This document shows positions 18,033-25,850 of a stretch of 64,000 bases of DNA, one piece after another. Under the pieces are notes generated by a model that searched no databases, was not told the origin of the DNA, and worked only from the letters and a program-made list of their open reading frames with translations. This DNA is from Bacillus sp. HMF5848 (lineage in GTDB: Bacteria > Bacillota > Bacilli > Bacillales > HMF5848): positions 3,134,530-3,198,529 of the forward strand of contig NZ_RWIV01000001.1 in assembly GCF_003944835.1 (NCBI RefSeq), read 5' to 3'. The position numbers and the translations under genes are program-made. Numbering within the stretch: the stretch's first letter is position 1; the number at the start of each line of letters is the position of its first letter.

Positions 18033-18257
18033 TTGAAACAAGAAAAGTATTGGATACTTGGATTCCTCGGGTTCCTAGGGTTTCAAGGTTTTTCTGCTTT
18101 TACACTCGATCTACCATTTATGCTTATGTATTTTAGTTTTTTTGGATTTTTCGGTTGGTTTGGCTATAAACATAAATCACTTGGTTATTTAGGTTTGCTT
18201 GGTATACCGGGCACACTAGTAGGGATTTTAGGTATGGCTGGGATTATACCTGTATAA
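18033..18257 (+). CDS. Small membrane protein of unknown function
   Basis: 74-aa very hydrophobic protein starting at TTG 18033 with AGAGGT upstream. It is built of Phe/Gly-rich segments (LGFLGFLGFQGF, FFGFFGWFGY, LGLLGIPGTLVGILGMAG), probably two to three membrane helices. It resembles the short DUF3796-type membrane proteins of Bacillus, but I am not sure of that assignment. It is probably cotranscribed with ysdB from the sigma-W promoter, which would link it to envelope stress; this is inference from position. Confidence 0.65.
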   Translation: MKQEKYWILGFLGFLGFQGFSAFTLDLPFMLMYFSFFGFFGWFGYKHKSLGYLGLLGIPGTLVGILGMAGIIPV

Positions 18258-18341
18258 TTGCTTAGGACAAGGGATAAGACCTAATAAGGTTTTTTTCCTT
18301 ACTTTAAGAGGGTCATCTCGATGCCTTTTGTAGAAAATCTG

Positions 18342-18368
18342 CGCAATCTTACCATGATTGCGTTTTTT
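18342..18368 (+). terminator. Terminator behind the ysdB unit
   Basis: CGCAATC-ttaccat-GATTGCG followed by TTTTTT, just short of the convergent DMT transporter gene. Confidence 0.8.
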
Positions 18369-18369
18369 A

Positions 18370-19275
18370 TTATGTTTCTTTAATTACTCTTCTTGAGCGG
18401 ATAATTACTTCTAATGTTCCTGTTCCAAGCATAACGCCACTAACAATAAAGATGAATCCTACTATTTGTTCTGTATGTATAGTTTCCTGAAGCAAAACGC
18501 TCGCACCAACTAACGCGAACAGTGGGGTCAGATTATTAAATATTGACGTTTCTGCAGCTCCAAGGCGATGAATAGCATAGTTATACAACATGTGACCCAT
18601 ACTTGTCGCTAAGACTGCAGATAACACAAATACAAACCAGACAAATAGCGGTACCTCTATAATTTTAAATGAAGGTTGATTGTCTAAAAACGGACTGACA
18701 GTTAGTAATAAAACAGATCCACTAACCAACATCATGCCTGTCATTTGTCTAGAGTCCACTCTATCAGTCATTTTCTTAATTAAAATAAAGCTAATTGCTT
18801 GAGCTAAAACAGCTGCAAATAAATAAATATCTCCTAACGTGATACCAGCTAGACTTCTTCCTTGCATAATATAAATGCCTATCAGCGCTAATGTAATCCC
18901 TATAACTTTAGCTACCGTTAATCTTTCCTTTAAAAATATAACCGCAAGAACAGCTGTAGAAAGCGGTACAAGTCCTAAAATTAATCCACCATTTGCAGCT
19001 GTTGATGTTGTGAGGCCGAGAGCTAAAAAAAGGTGATGAGCAAACACTCCGAAAATACCAGCTATAAACATCGCCATTATGTTTTTCTTTGAAACCTTTT
19101 TTAATTGTTTATTAACGTATAAAAGCAGTATGACGACAACACCCGCTAACAATACACGCATCCCTTGCATGAGAGAGGCTGGAAAGTATGAGACTAGTAG
19201 TTTGATTGCTACTACATTCAAACCCCATATTGCCATTACAGTTGTTAGCAGGACATACAGTTTCCATTTAGACAT
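18370..19275 (-). CDS. DMT superfamily (EamA) transporter
   Basis: Ten-helix drug/metabolite transporter of 301 aa with two tandem EamA domains (about 10-140 and 150-285). Typical features are AIWGLNVVAIKLL at the N-terminus, ERLTVAKVIGITLALIGIYIM ending domain one, and LGAAETSIFNNLTPLFALVGASVLLQE in domain two. Its ATG lies inside the end of ysdA, giving an 8-base overlap and suggesting translational coupling. Substrate unknown. Confidence 0.85.
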   Translation of the reverse strand: MSKWKLYVLLTTVMAIWGLNVVAIKLLVSYFPASLMQGMRVLLAGVVVILLLYVNKQLKKVSKKNIMAMFIAGIFGVFAHHLFLALGLTTSTAANGGLILGLVPLSTAVLAVIFLKERLTVAKVIGITLALIGIYIMQGRSLAGITLGDIYLFAAVLAQAISFILIKKMTDRVDSRQMTGMMLVSGSVLLLTVSPFLDNQPSFKIIEVPLFVWFVFVLSAVLATSMGHMLYNYAIHRLGAAETSIFNNLTPLFALVGASVLLQETIHTEQIVGFIFIVSGVMLGTGTLEVIIRSRRVIKET

Positions 19276-19540
19276 TGTGCATTACCTCCCAGCCGTATAG
19301 CCCCATTAGCATTAATTCTACAAGACTTAACAAAGGTAAGCCTATAGCAAAGAGTTTGTGACGTGTTTTATGATGATGAAGATACATAGCTAACGTCAAT
19401 CCAACCGCACCACCTATGAGTGCTAATATCCACAGTGTACGTTCCGCTATGCGCCAATGGCCGCGGCGAGCTTTATACTTATCTACCGCCATCACTATAT
19501 ATGAAATTAGACTAACAATACCAATATACCAAAGAAACAT
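19268..19540 (-). CDS. ysdA: DUF1294 family small membrane protein YsdA
   Basis: 90-aa membrane protein with about three hydrophobic segments. DUF1294 signature: MAVDKYKARRGHWRIAE followed by LWILALIGGAVGLTLAMYL and HHKTRHKLFAIGLP. B. subtilis YsdA is 89 aa and occupies the same place near rplT. GAGGTAATTTT precedes the ATG. Function unknown. It overlaps the downstream DMT transporter gene. Confidence 0.88.
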   Translation of the reverse strand: MFLWYIGIVSLISYIVMAVDKYKARRGHWRIAERTLWILALIGGAVGLTLAMYLHHHKTRHKLFAIGLPLLSLVELMLMGLYGWEVMHNV

Positions 19541-19877
19541 AAAATTACCTCACATCGTTATATAATAGTTTGTAGAAGTATACATATCTATCTATTTCGA
19601 GCGTATTAATTTATATATTTTATTGAAAAATAAAATTTTCACTTCCAACGAATATGGGACTACCTTCCCTTCCTCAAGAGTGAAAACTGCTTCATTGCAC
19701 GTGAGACCCTCTTAATCGTGCACAGGGCCAATTCGTCGAATCAAGTGCCACTTCCTTCACCACACTCTTATGTTCCACTGAGTTCGTATACATATTCCAG
19801 TATTCTTTCGGCATGCATAATGGCACCACATTTGGTATCCCACCCGCTCAAGCTAACTACTTCAACAATTCTACCAC
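19541..19877. other. Gene-free stretch with a degraded-looking segment
   Basis: The first 120 bp is AT-rich and presumably holds the ysdA promoter. From about 19661 to 19875 the composition changes and one minus-strand frame reads protein-like (GRIVEVVSLSGWDTKC, then MHAERILEYVYELSGT) but is broken by stops. I cannot identify it; it may be the decayed end of a gene. Confidence 0.4.
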
Positions 19878-19879
19878 AC

Positions 19880-19917
19880 AAAAAAGTCATCTCTTCTATG
19901 TAGAGATGACTTTTTTA
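19880..19917. terminator. Terminator of infC-rpmI-rplT
   Basis: AAGTCATCTCT/AGAGATGACTT 11-bp stem, A-run before and T-run after, so functional on the minus strand behind rplT. Confidence 0.88.
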
Positions 19918-19923
19918 TATAAA

Positions 19924-20280
19924 TTATTTTAAGTTGTTTTTTGCAACTGTTGCTAATTCAGCGAATGCTTTCTCATCGCTAACTGCTAAGTCAGCAAGCA
20001 TTTTGCGGTTTACTTCGATACCAGCAACTTTTAAACCGTACATTAAACGGCTGTAAGAAAGACCGTTAATACGAGCAGCCGCATTGATACGTGTGATCCA
20101 AAGTTTACGGAAATCACGTTTCTTTTGACGACGATCACGGTAAGCATATTGAAGTGACTTCATCACCTGTTCGTTAGCTGTTTTATATAAAGTATGTTTC
20201 GATCCAAAGTAACCTTTTGCAAGTTTAAGAACCTTTTTACGACGCGCGCGTGTAACAGTTCCACCTTTTACTCTTGGCAT
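19924..20280 (-). CDS. rplT: 50S ribosomal protein L20
   Basis: 118-aa primary 23S rRNA-binding protein needed for 50S assembly. It begins [21 protein letters not shown], the L20 signature, with a basic N-terminal helix and [20 protein letters not shown]. In Bacillus, L20 represses its own operon by binding the leader, so the leader upstream of infC is its target. Last gene of infC-rpmI-rplT, 35 bp behind rpmI. Confidence 0.98.
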   Translation of the reverse strand: MPRVKGGTVTRARRKKVLKLAKGYFGSKHTLYKTANEQVMKSLQYAYRDRRQKKRDFRKLWITRINAAARINGLSYSRLMYGLKVAGIEVNRKMLADLAVSDEKAFAELATVAKNNLK

Positions 20281-20315
20281 ATTGTTTCCCTCCTATATCT
20301 ATCGTTGTTTCGAGA

Positions 20316-20516
20316 TTATTTTAAGTTCGTTAATAATTGACGGATACGCTTGAAATCACCTGAGCTAACAAGAGTAGCTTTACGTAATTTACGCTTTTGC
20401 TTTTGAGATTTGTTAGCGAACATATGTGATCTGTAAGCATGAGAACGTTTAAGCTTTCCTGATCCAGTTCTTTTGAAACGCTTTGCAGCGCCACGATGTG
20501 TTTTCATTTTTGGCAT
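20316..20516 (-). CDS. rpmI: 50S ribosomal protein L35
   Basis: 66-aa very basic protein beginning [20 protein letters not shown], the L35 signature. It lies between infC (23 bp) and rplT (35 bp) in the conserved initiation factor/ribosomal protein operon. AGGAGG lies just upstream of the ATG. Confidence 0.98.
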   Translation of the reverse strand: MPKMKTHRGAAKRFKRTGSGKLKRSHAYRSHMFANKSQKQKRKLRKATLVSSGDFKRIRQLLTNLK

Positions 20517-20539
20517 AGGTCTTTCCTCCTCGACGTCTT

Positions 20540-21070
20540 TTACTTTTCTTTGTCAGCTTTTGGTGCTAGTACGATAAACATACTACGACCTTCCATTTTT
20601 GGTCGTTGTTCAACAACTGCAAGATCGGCACATTCTTGTGAAAAACGGTCAAGTACTCGTTGACCTATTTCTTTATGTGTAATCGCACGCCCTTTAAAGC
20701 GAATTGAACATTTCACTTTATCGCCTTTTTCAAGGAACTTATGGGCATTTCGAAGCTTTGTATTAAAGTCATGCTCTTCGATTGTTGGACTTAGACGAAC
20801 CTCTTTAATACTAATGATCTTTTGGTTTTTACGAGATTCTTTCTCTTTTTTCTGTTGCTCGTATCTGAATTTCCCGAAATCCATAATACGACATACAGGT
20901 GGTTTAGCGTTTGGCGCAACCATTACTAAATCTAAATTTGCCTGTGCTGCCATGTCTAAAGCTTCTTGGCGAGATTTAATACCAATTTGATCTCCGTTCG
21001 CACCAACTAATCGAACTTCACGAGCACGAATTGCCTCGTTTATCATCATATTATTATCCTTGCTAATAAT
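20540..21070 (-). CDS. infC: Translation initiation factor IF-3, ATT start
   Basis: Binds the 30S subunit, proofreads initiator tRNA and start codon. The N-domain ([20 protein letters not shown]) is joined by a basic linker ([13 protein letters not shown]) to the C-domain ([20 protein letters not shown]). I place the start at the ATT codon 21068-21070 (176 aa), 6 bases after GGAGG. IF-3 genes characteristically use AUU, which IF-3 itself discriminates against. An ATG seven codons later, with AAGGA before it, is the alternative; the longer 187-aa reading runs through the RBS. Confidence 0.93.
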   Translation of the reverse strand: MISKDNNMMINEAIRAREVRLVGANGDQIGIKSRQEALDMAAQANLDLVMVAPNAKPPVCRIMDFGKFRYEQQKKEKESRKNQKIISIKEVRLSPTIEEHDFNTKLRNAHKFLEKGDKVKCSIRFKGRAITHKEIGQRVLDRFSQECADLAVVEQRPKMEGRSMFIVLAPKADKEK

Positions 21071-21149
21071 GAGCCACCTCCAAGGTTTTTTTCCTGAATA
21101 CATCGTTTAGTAAAAACTTATAAGCACTAACAAGCCTTTGTAATCATAA

Positions 21150-21296
21150 CAAAAAAGGTGTGAGTGCACAATACACCCACACCTTGACCGAACATTTATA
21201 TATTCGTATCGTTGTGACCTGGTAACAGCTTAATGCGTCATACAGGTGAGAAGCGGGTGCCTCTGCTTTTACAAACACGTATTCAATTTAATTTCC
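21150..21296 (-). promoter_or_regulatory. L20-type leader with terminator, infC operon
   Basis: Untranslated leader of infC-rpmI-rplT. It ends in an attenuator hairpin at 21155-21185 (AAGGTGTGgGTG / CACtCACACCTT on the minus strand) with TTTTTT at 21151-21156, about 80 bases before infC. This matches the L20 leader arrangement in which excess L20 promotes premature termination. Confidence 0.8.
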
Positions 21297-21302
21297 TTGT
21301 TG

Positions 21303-21331
21303 ATTATATCGTGATGATTCATTATTGTCAA
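21303..21331 (-). promoter_or_regulatory. Sigma-A promoter of infC-rpmI-rplT
   Basis: On the minus strand TTGACA (21326-21331), a 17-base spacer and TATAAT (21303-21308): both hexamers perfect. Confidence 0.92.
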
Positions 21332-21408
21332 GAATTAAACTTGACATCCGGCTAACAAACAACAAAACTTAGTATATCAGATACTATACAGTCAGGCAAT
21401 AGAAATTT

Positions 21409-23343
21409 TTACTTATTATTAGTTTCCGCTTGTAGAGTATTTAAAAATTGCTGGAATGGGACTGTTTCGGACTTTTGTGTACCATATTTACGTACATTAA
21501 CAGCATGCTCTTCTTGCTCTTTATCTCCCACAACAAGCATATATGGTACCTTTTGCATTTGGTGCTCACGAATCTTGTAACCCATTTTTTCATCACGCTC
21601 ATCGAATTCGACACGGAAGCCTTCCGCTTTTAAATCTTCGACAACCTTTTTCGCATAATCAAGGTGAACGTCTGGAGAAACAGGAATTACTTGAACTTGA
21701 ACGGGAGCTAACCAAGTTGGGAATGCGCCTTTGTATTCTTCTATTAAGAAGGCTACAAAGCGTTCCATTGTTGATACAACACCACGGTGAATAACAACTG
21801 GGCGGTGGTGCTTACCATCTTCACCGATATAAGTTAAATCAAAACGCTCCGGCAATAAAAAGTCTAGCTGCACAGTAGATAGTGTTTCTTCTTTCCCTAA
21901 AGCTGTTTTTACTTGTACATCAAGCTTAGGGCCATAGAAAGCTGCCTCTCCATCTGCTTCAAAGTATTCCACTTCTAATTCATCCATAGCTGCTTTTAGC
22001 ATGTTTTGTGCTTTTTCCCACATAGCATCATCATCAAAGTATTTTTCTTTATCCTCTGGGTCACGGTACGATAATCGATATTTGTAATCTGAAATACCGA
22101 AATCTTTATAAACTTCTTCGACTAAACGAACAACTCGTACAAATTCGTCTTTAATTTGGTCTGGTCTGCAGAATATGTGAGCATCATTTAATGTCATACC
22201 GCGCACACGTTGTAATCCCGAAACCGCTCCACTCATTTCGTAGCGGTGCATCGTCCCAAGCTCTGCGATACGAATCGGTAGCTTTCGATAGCTGTGAATT
22301 TCATTTTTATAGACCATCATATGGTGTGGACAGTTCATCGGTCGAAGAACAAGCTCCTCGTTATCCATCTCCATCTTAGGGAACATGCTATCTTGGTAAT
22401 GATCCCAGTGACCAGATGTTTTATAAAGCTCAACACTTCCTAGCACTGGTGTATATACATGGTCATATCCTAAACGAACTTCTTTATCTACAATATAACG
22501 CTCAATTGTACGACGAATAGTAGCACCTTTTGGAAGCCAAAGTGGCAATCCTTGTCCTACCTTTTGGGATGAAGTAAATAAATTTAACTCTTTTCCTAAT
22601 TTACGGTGGTCACGCTCTTTAGCTTCTTCAAGCATTTTCAAGTGGGCAGCTAAATCATCCTTCTTAAAAAATGCTGTTCCATAAATACGCTGTAGCATTT
22701 TATTGTCAGAATCTCCACGCCAGTATGCACCGGAGATATTAAGTAACTTAAACTCCTTTATTTTACCTGTAGATGGTACGTGTGGACCACGGCATAAGTC
22801 GAAAAATTCACCTTGCTCATAAATTGTTAACATATCCCCTTCAGGAATGTCATCAATAAGCTCAAGCTTTAACTCATCATCTAATTCTTTATATCGATTT
22901 TTCGCTTCATCACGAGTGACTTCTACACGAACAATCTCTAGGTTCTCGTTAACAATTCTTTTCATTTCTTTTTCAATTTTTTCAAGGTCTTCTGGACGAA
23001 TTGTTTCTTTACAATCGATATCATAATAGAAACCATTTTCAATAACTGGTCCTACTCCTAGTTTCACATTTCCATAAATACGCTTCACAGCTTGTGCCAT
23101 TAAGTGAGCCGTACTATGACGCATTATTTCAAGAGCTTCATCACTATCTTGTGTTATAATTACAAGCTCTCCATCCTCAAGAAGAGGACGGCGAAGATCA
23201 ACGAATTGTCCATTGAATTTTCCAGCGTACGCTTTCTTTCTTAATCCAGGGCTAATTGCTCCCGCAATGTCTTCTGTAGACGTACCGTTGTCATACTCCT
23301 TTACTGATCCATCTGGAAAAGTGATATTAATTTTTCCACTCAT
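21409..23343 (-). CDS. thrS: Threonyl-tRNA synthetase
   Basis: Class II synthetase that charges tRNA-Thr and edits Ser-tRNA. 644 aa, standard length. TGS domain at about 1-62, editing domain with [11 protein letters not shown] and CRGPHVPS, catalytic core from about 245 ([33 protein letters not shown], zinc-ligating Cys/His), and a C-terminal anticodon domain (AYAKKV-type helix, [14 protein letters not shown]). AGGAGG precedes ATG 23343. Regulated by the T-box directly upstream. Confidence 0.98.
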   Translation of the reverse strand: MSGKINITFPDGSVKEYDNGTSTEDIAGAISPGLRKKAYAGKFNGQFVDLRRPLLEDGELVIITQDSDEALEIMRHSTAHLMAQAVKRIYGNVKLGVGPVIENGFYYDIDCKETIRPEDLEKIEKEMKRIVNENLEIVRVEVTRDEAKNRYKELDDELKLELIDDIPEGDMLTIYEQGEFFDLCRGPHVPSTGKIKEFKLLNISGAYWRGDSDNKMLQRIYGTAFFKKDDLAAHLKMLEEAKERDHRKLGKELNLFTSSQKVGQGLPLWLPKGATIRRTIERYIVDKEVRLGYDHVYTPVLGSVELYKTSGHWDHYQDSMFPKMEMDNEELVLRPMNCPHHMMVYKNEIHSYRKLPIRIAELGTMHRYEMSGAVSGLQRVRGMTLNDAHIFCRPDQIKDEFVRVVRLVEEVYKDFGISDYKYRLSYRDPEDKEKYFDDDAMWEKAQNMLKAAMDELEVEYFEADGEAAFYGPKLDVQVKTALGKEETLSTVQLDFLLPERFDLTYIGEDGKHHRPVVIHRGVVSTMERFVAFLIEEYKGAFPTWLAPVQVQVIPVSPDVHLDYAKKVVEDLKAEGFRVEFDERDEKMGYKIREHQMQKVPYMLVVGDKEQEEHAVNVRKYGTQKSETVPFQQFLNTLQAETNNK

Positions 23344-23413
23344 GCTAAATCCTCCTTACGAAAATAAAGAAATTTCTATCGTGCTCAAGCCGGGTAAAAA
23401 TCCTATAAAACAC

Positions 23414-23672
23414 AAAAAACCCGTCCCTTGTATACACAAGGGACGAGTTAACGTCGCGGTTCCACCCTAATTTCTAATAGTCTATAAAGACCATTAGCTT
23501 CATTCAAATAACGGCTTGTCACCGTCAGCTACTACTAAGGTTTCATAGCTGAAGTTTAGAGGTGGTAAGTAAGTAACTCGTGTTAGGAGACTTGCAGCCC
23601 TGTTCTCCCTCTCTGTAAACCGTCATTATTAACTCATGTCCTCATCATAACTTTTACAATTTTTAATTTGTA
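23414..23672 (-). promoter_or_regulatory. T-box riboswitch, thrS leader
   Basis: The T-box core AGGGTGGAACCGCG reads on the minus strand at 23455-23468. The terminator stem is 23420-23447 (CTCGTCCCTTGTG/TACAAGGGACGGG) with the T-run at 23414-23419. A T-box in front of thrS predicts sensing of uncharged tRNA-Thr; an ACC lies in the stem I region but the specifier was not proven. Confidence 0.93.
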
Positions 23673-23678
23673 TGATGT

Positions 23679-23708
23679 ATTATAAGCCTATTATTGAATA
23701 AAAATCAA
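23679..23708 (-). promoter_or_regulatory. Putative sigma-A promoter of thrS
   Basis: Minus strand TTGATT, 18 bases, TATAAT (23679-23684). The -10 is perfect, the -35 matches in four of six positions, and the site is just ahead of the T-box. Confidence 0.55.
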
Positions 23709-23744
23709 GAGGCTAAACATTATTTCTCTTAAAAAATTCCATTT

Positions 23745-24566
23745 TTAAAAATATTGAGCATGATTAATTGACACTCGTTCAAGAAAAATGTTTTGTATTG
23801 TCCGAATCATACCATGATCATGATTATCCGTATAAACGACAATTTGCTTAGGCGCAATAGAAACAAGGGGTGCGAGCACTTGCAAATCGATACAAAATGG
23901 ATATACTTTTAGCATTTTTCGATCAATCCATTTGTGCATAAATTCTGTAATTTCCCTTTTCGTAACATCAAAAAATCGAAAATGACCGTTAAATACAATA
24001 TGTATATGCTCAAACAATGGTTCTCGAGCAGCCACAATACCTCGAAGCTGTTCTACAAACATTTGATATTCCTGCTCAAACTTGTATTCATCGATAGCCT
24101 TTTGAATATAAAAATTTAAACGCTGCTTGTATTCCTTCAATCGAAATTTAACAAACGAATCTAATGAAAATGTCATTTGTTCCTGTAAAAATGGTGTCAA
24201 GGCGTTCTTGATTAATTCTTCCTTACTAGTCGTCATATTAATTCCTGGAATGTCGTCACGTTCTCCCTCAAGAATTTCATCGTACATGTGAAGAATTTGC
24301 TGTTGTTCTTCAAAGTCCTCATAAAAATATGTATCTTGTAAGATCTGTACGAGTAATTGGTGCTCCTTAGTTTTCGTTATAAACTCCGTTACTGCTTCGA
24401 TAATATATCTTCTTATGTATGAAAATGAATTTTCTGTAACATGTATCCGAATACGGTTGTCTATCTTTTCGCACCAAATCTCTTGAGGCTTCGCTTTAAA
24501 TTTCTCTACAAATATTGCATACGCATTATGAATATCCTTTTTATCATCAATTATTAATTCAACCAA
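23745..24566 (-). CDS. ytxC: Sporulation protein YtxC family
   Basis: About 273 aa from TTG 24564-24566, which follows AAGGGGGG by 7 bases; in-frame sequence further upstream has no RBS. Predicted mostly alpha-helical and cytosolic (RYIIEAVTEFITKTKEH, FVKFRLKEYKQRLNFYIQKA). Size and position between thrS and the dnaB cluster match B. subtilis ytxC, a gene listed with sporulation but without a known biochemical role. It is the last gene of the dnaB-loader-ytxC run. Confidence 0.8.
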   Translation of the reverse strand: MVELIIDDKKDIHNAYAIFVEKFKAKPQEIWCEKIDNRIRIHVTENSFSYIRRYIIEAVTEFITKTKEHQLLVQILQDTYFYEDFEEQQQILHMYDEILEGERDDIPGINMTTSKEELIKNALTPFLQEQMTFSLDSFVKFRLKEYKQRLNFYIQKAIDEYKFEQEYQMFVEQLRGIVAAREPLFEHIHIVFNGHFRFFDVTKREITEFMHKWIDRKMLKVYPFCIDLQVLAPLVSIAPKQIVVYTDNHDHGMIRTIQNIFLERVSINHAQYF

Positions 24567-24628
24567 TTCTATGCCCCCCTTACAGACAACCTTGCTTCTA
24601 TTTATATGGGGGGGCACCCGAAAAAATG

Positions 24629-25435
24629 TTATCTATCTTCGTTTTTATGAATCGTCAAATTTCTCTCACGATAGCTATGAGGTGTATCAATGTGTATTAT
24701 ATCTTTCTCTGACATATTATTTTTTATGCGATCAGCCAGTCTTTCATCATAACGAGTATGCAATTGATCAATAGGAACATTAGAGGTGTAAATCGTGCTT
24801 TTTCCTTGTCTTTGATTAATAACAAGGTATAAAGTTTCATCTACCCATTCCGTCATCCTCTCCGCACCTATATCATCTAAGATTAACAAATCCACTTGCT
24901 CTATTGCTGTAAAAAGATCATTTTCTGACACATCAACATCTTTTCTAACGATACCTCTAATTACATTCATTAGTTTTGGTACATCAAAAAATAGGGCTGT
25001 ATAGCCAAGCTCTTTAACGAATTTGTAAGCAGAAACAGCCAAATGGCTCTTGCCTCTACCTGGTTTTCCATATAAATATAATGAATGTCGAGATTCATGA
25101 AACTGCATTAAATAATCATACGTAAGCTTGGCTGCATGGAATTGAGATTCGTAAGGAGACTTAAAATTCTCAAAGCTTGCGTTTTTTAAATCCGCATTAA
25201 GAATAGAAAACTGTTCAAAGTACTTAATTTTTGAACGAGTATGGGCTTCTAGTGTTTCATGAGCTAATCGGCAGTCGCACTCATTTGTAATTGTTTCCCA
25301 TTTCCCCTTTTCTGGACCACCTACAATTTTCACTCTTACAGTCCGGACGTCACGATTACAAGAAGGGCATGTATATTCTTCAATGACTTCCATATCGCTA
25401 TTTAAACCACCTAAAATATTACCAATTTTCCTCAT
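24629..25435 (-). CDS. DnaC-type AAA+ helicase loader with N-terminal zinc motif
   Basis: 268-aa AAA+ ATPase in the place of dnaI. The N-terminus carries CPSC (23-26) and CDC (53-55), a likely zinc site. The ATPase core has Walker A YGKPGRGKSH, Walker B LLILDDIGAE, a sensor-1 region (STIYTSNVP) and the arginine motif RYDERLADRI. This pattern is that of DnaC-like loaders found in phages and in YqaM-type genes. Canonical DnaI is about 311 aa with a different N-terminal domain, which I cannot find here. By position it probably loads the replicative helicase together with DnaB. RBS GGAGAGG lies 8 bases before ATG. Confidence 0.82.
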   Translation of the reverse strand: MRKIGNILGGLNSDMEVIEEYTCPSCNRDVRTVRVKIVGGPEKGKWETITNECDCRLAHETLEAHTRSKIKYFEQFSILNADLKNASFENFKSPYESQFHAAKLTYDYLMQFHESRHSLYLYGKPGRGKSHLAVSAYKFVKELGYTALFFDVPKLMNVIRGIVRKDVDVSENDLFTAIEQVDLLILDDIGAERMTEWVDETLYLVINQRQGKSTIYTSNVPIDQLHTRYDERLADRIKNNMSEKDIIHIDTPHSYRERNLTIHKNEDR

Positions 25436-25484
25436 AGAAAAATCCTCTCCTATAACAACTGAAACTGTGTATTATTTCTGTAGA

Positions 25485-25832
25485 CTAGTCTCGCGGTTGT
25501 TTTAATTTTTCTCTCATGAGCTCAAATTGCTGTTTAAGCTCGTTTTCCCGTTGTACTTGTTCATCAGCATCGAGCTTTTGTCTTCGTTTTAATGCAAGAC
25601 TTGAGAACGTATCAAGTTGTTCATCTAGTAGTTGCAGAAAGTGTTTCATACTGTTTGTATGCAAAAAGCAGTAGTGTATTATTTTCACAAATTGCAACGG
25701 ATCCATTAACTTGTGATAAATTTCATATTTCTCAACGAGATTAGCAGAGAAATGCTTAGGAGCTCGCCATGCCGTTAAGCGTTTGTCATGCTGAAGTAAT
25801 GCCCTACTAATAAGCTTGTCATATTCGCTCAT
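25485..25832 (-). CDS. Unknown 115-aa protein between dnaB and the loader gene
   Basis: Not recognised. Acidic-basic, predicted all-helical, with a hydrophobic middle (LMDPLQFVKIIHYCFLHTNS) and a C-terminal stretch rich in Lys/Glu/Gln likely to form a coiled coil (RRQKLDADEQVQRENELKQQ). AGGTGATTAG precedes ATG 25832. It lies 18 bp behind dnaB and 49 bp before the DnaC-like gene, so all three are probably cotranscribed. Position suggests a primosome role, but this is inference only. B. subtilis has no gene here. Confidence 0.7.
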   Translation of the reverse strand: MSEYDKLISRALLQHDKRLTAWRAPKHFSANLVEKYEIYHKLMDPLQFVKIIHYCFLHTNSMKHFLQLLDEQLDTFSSLALKRRQKLDADEQVQRENELKQQFELMREKLKQPRD

Positions 25833-25850
25833 CTAATCACCTGCTTGTAC

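Noticed and set aside
19718-19903. 61-codon plus-strand frame upstream of the rplT terminator
   Set aside because: Overlaps the terminator hairpin; no RBS and no recognisable protein.
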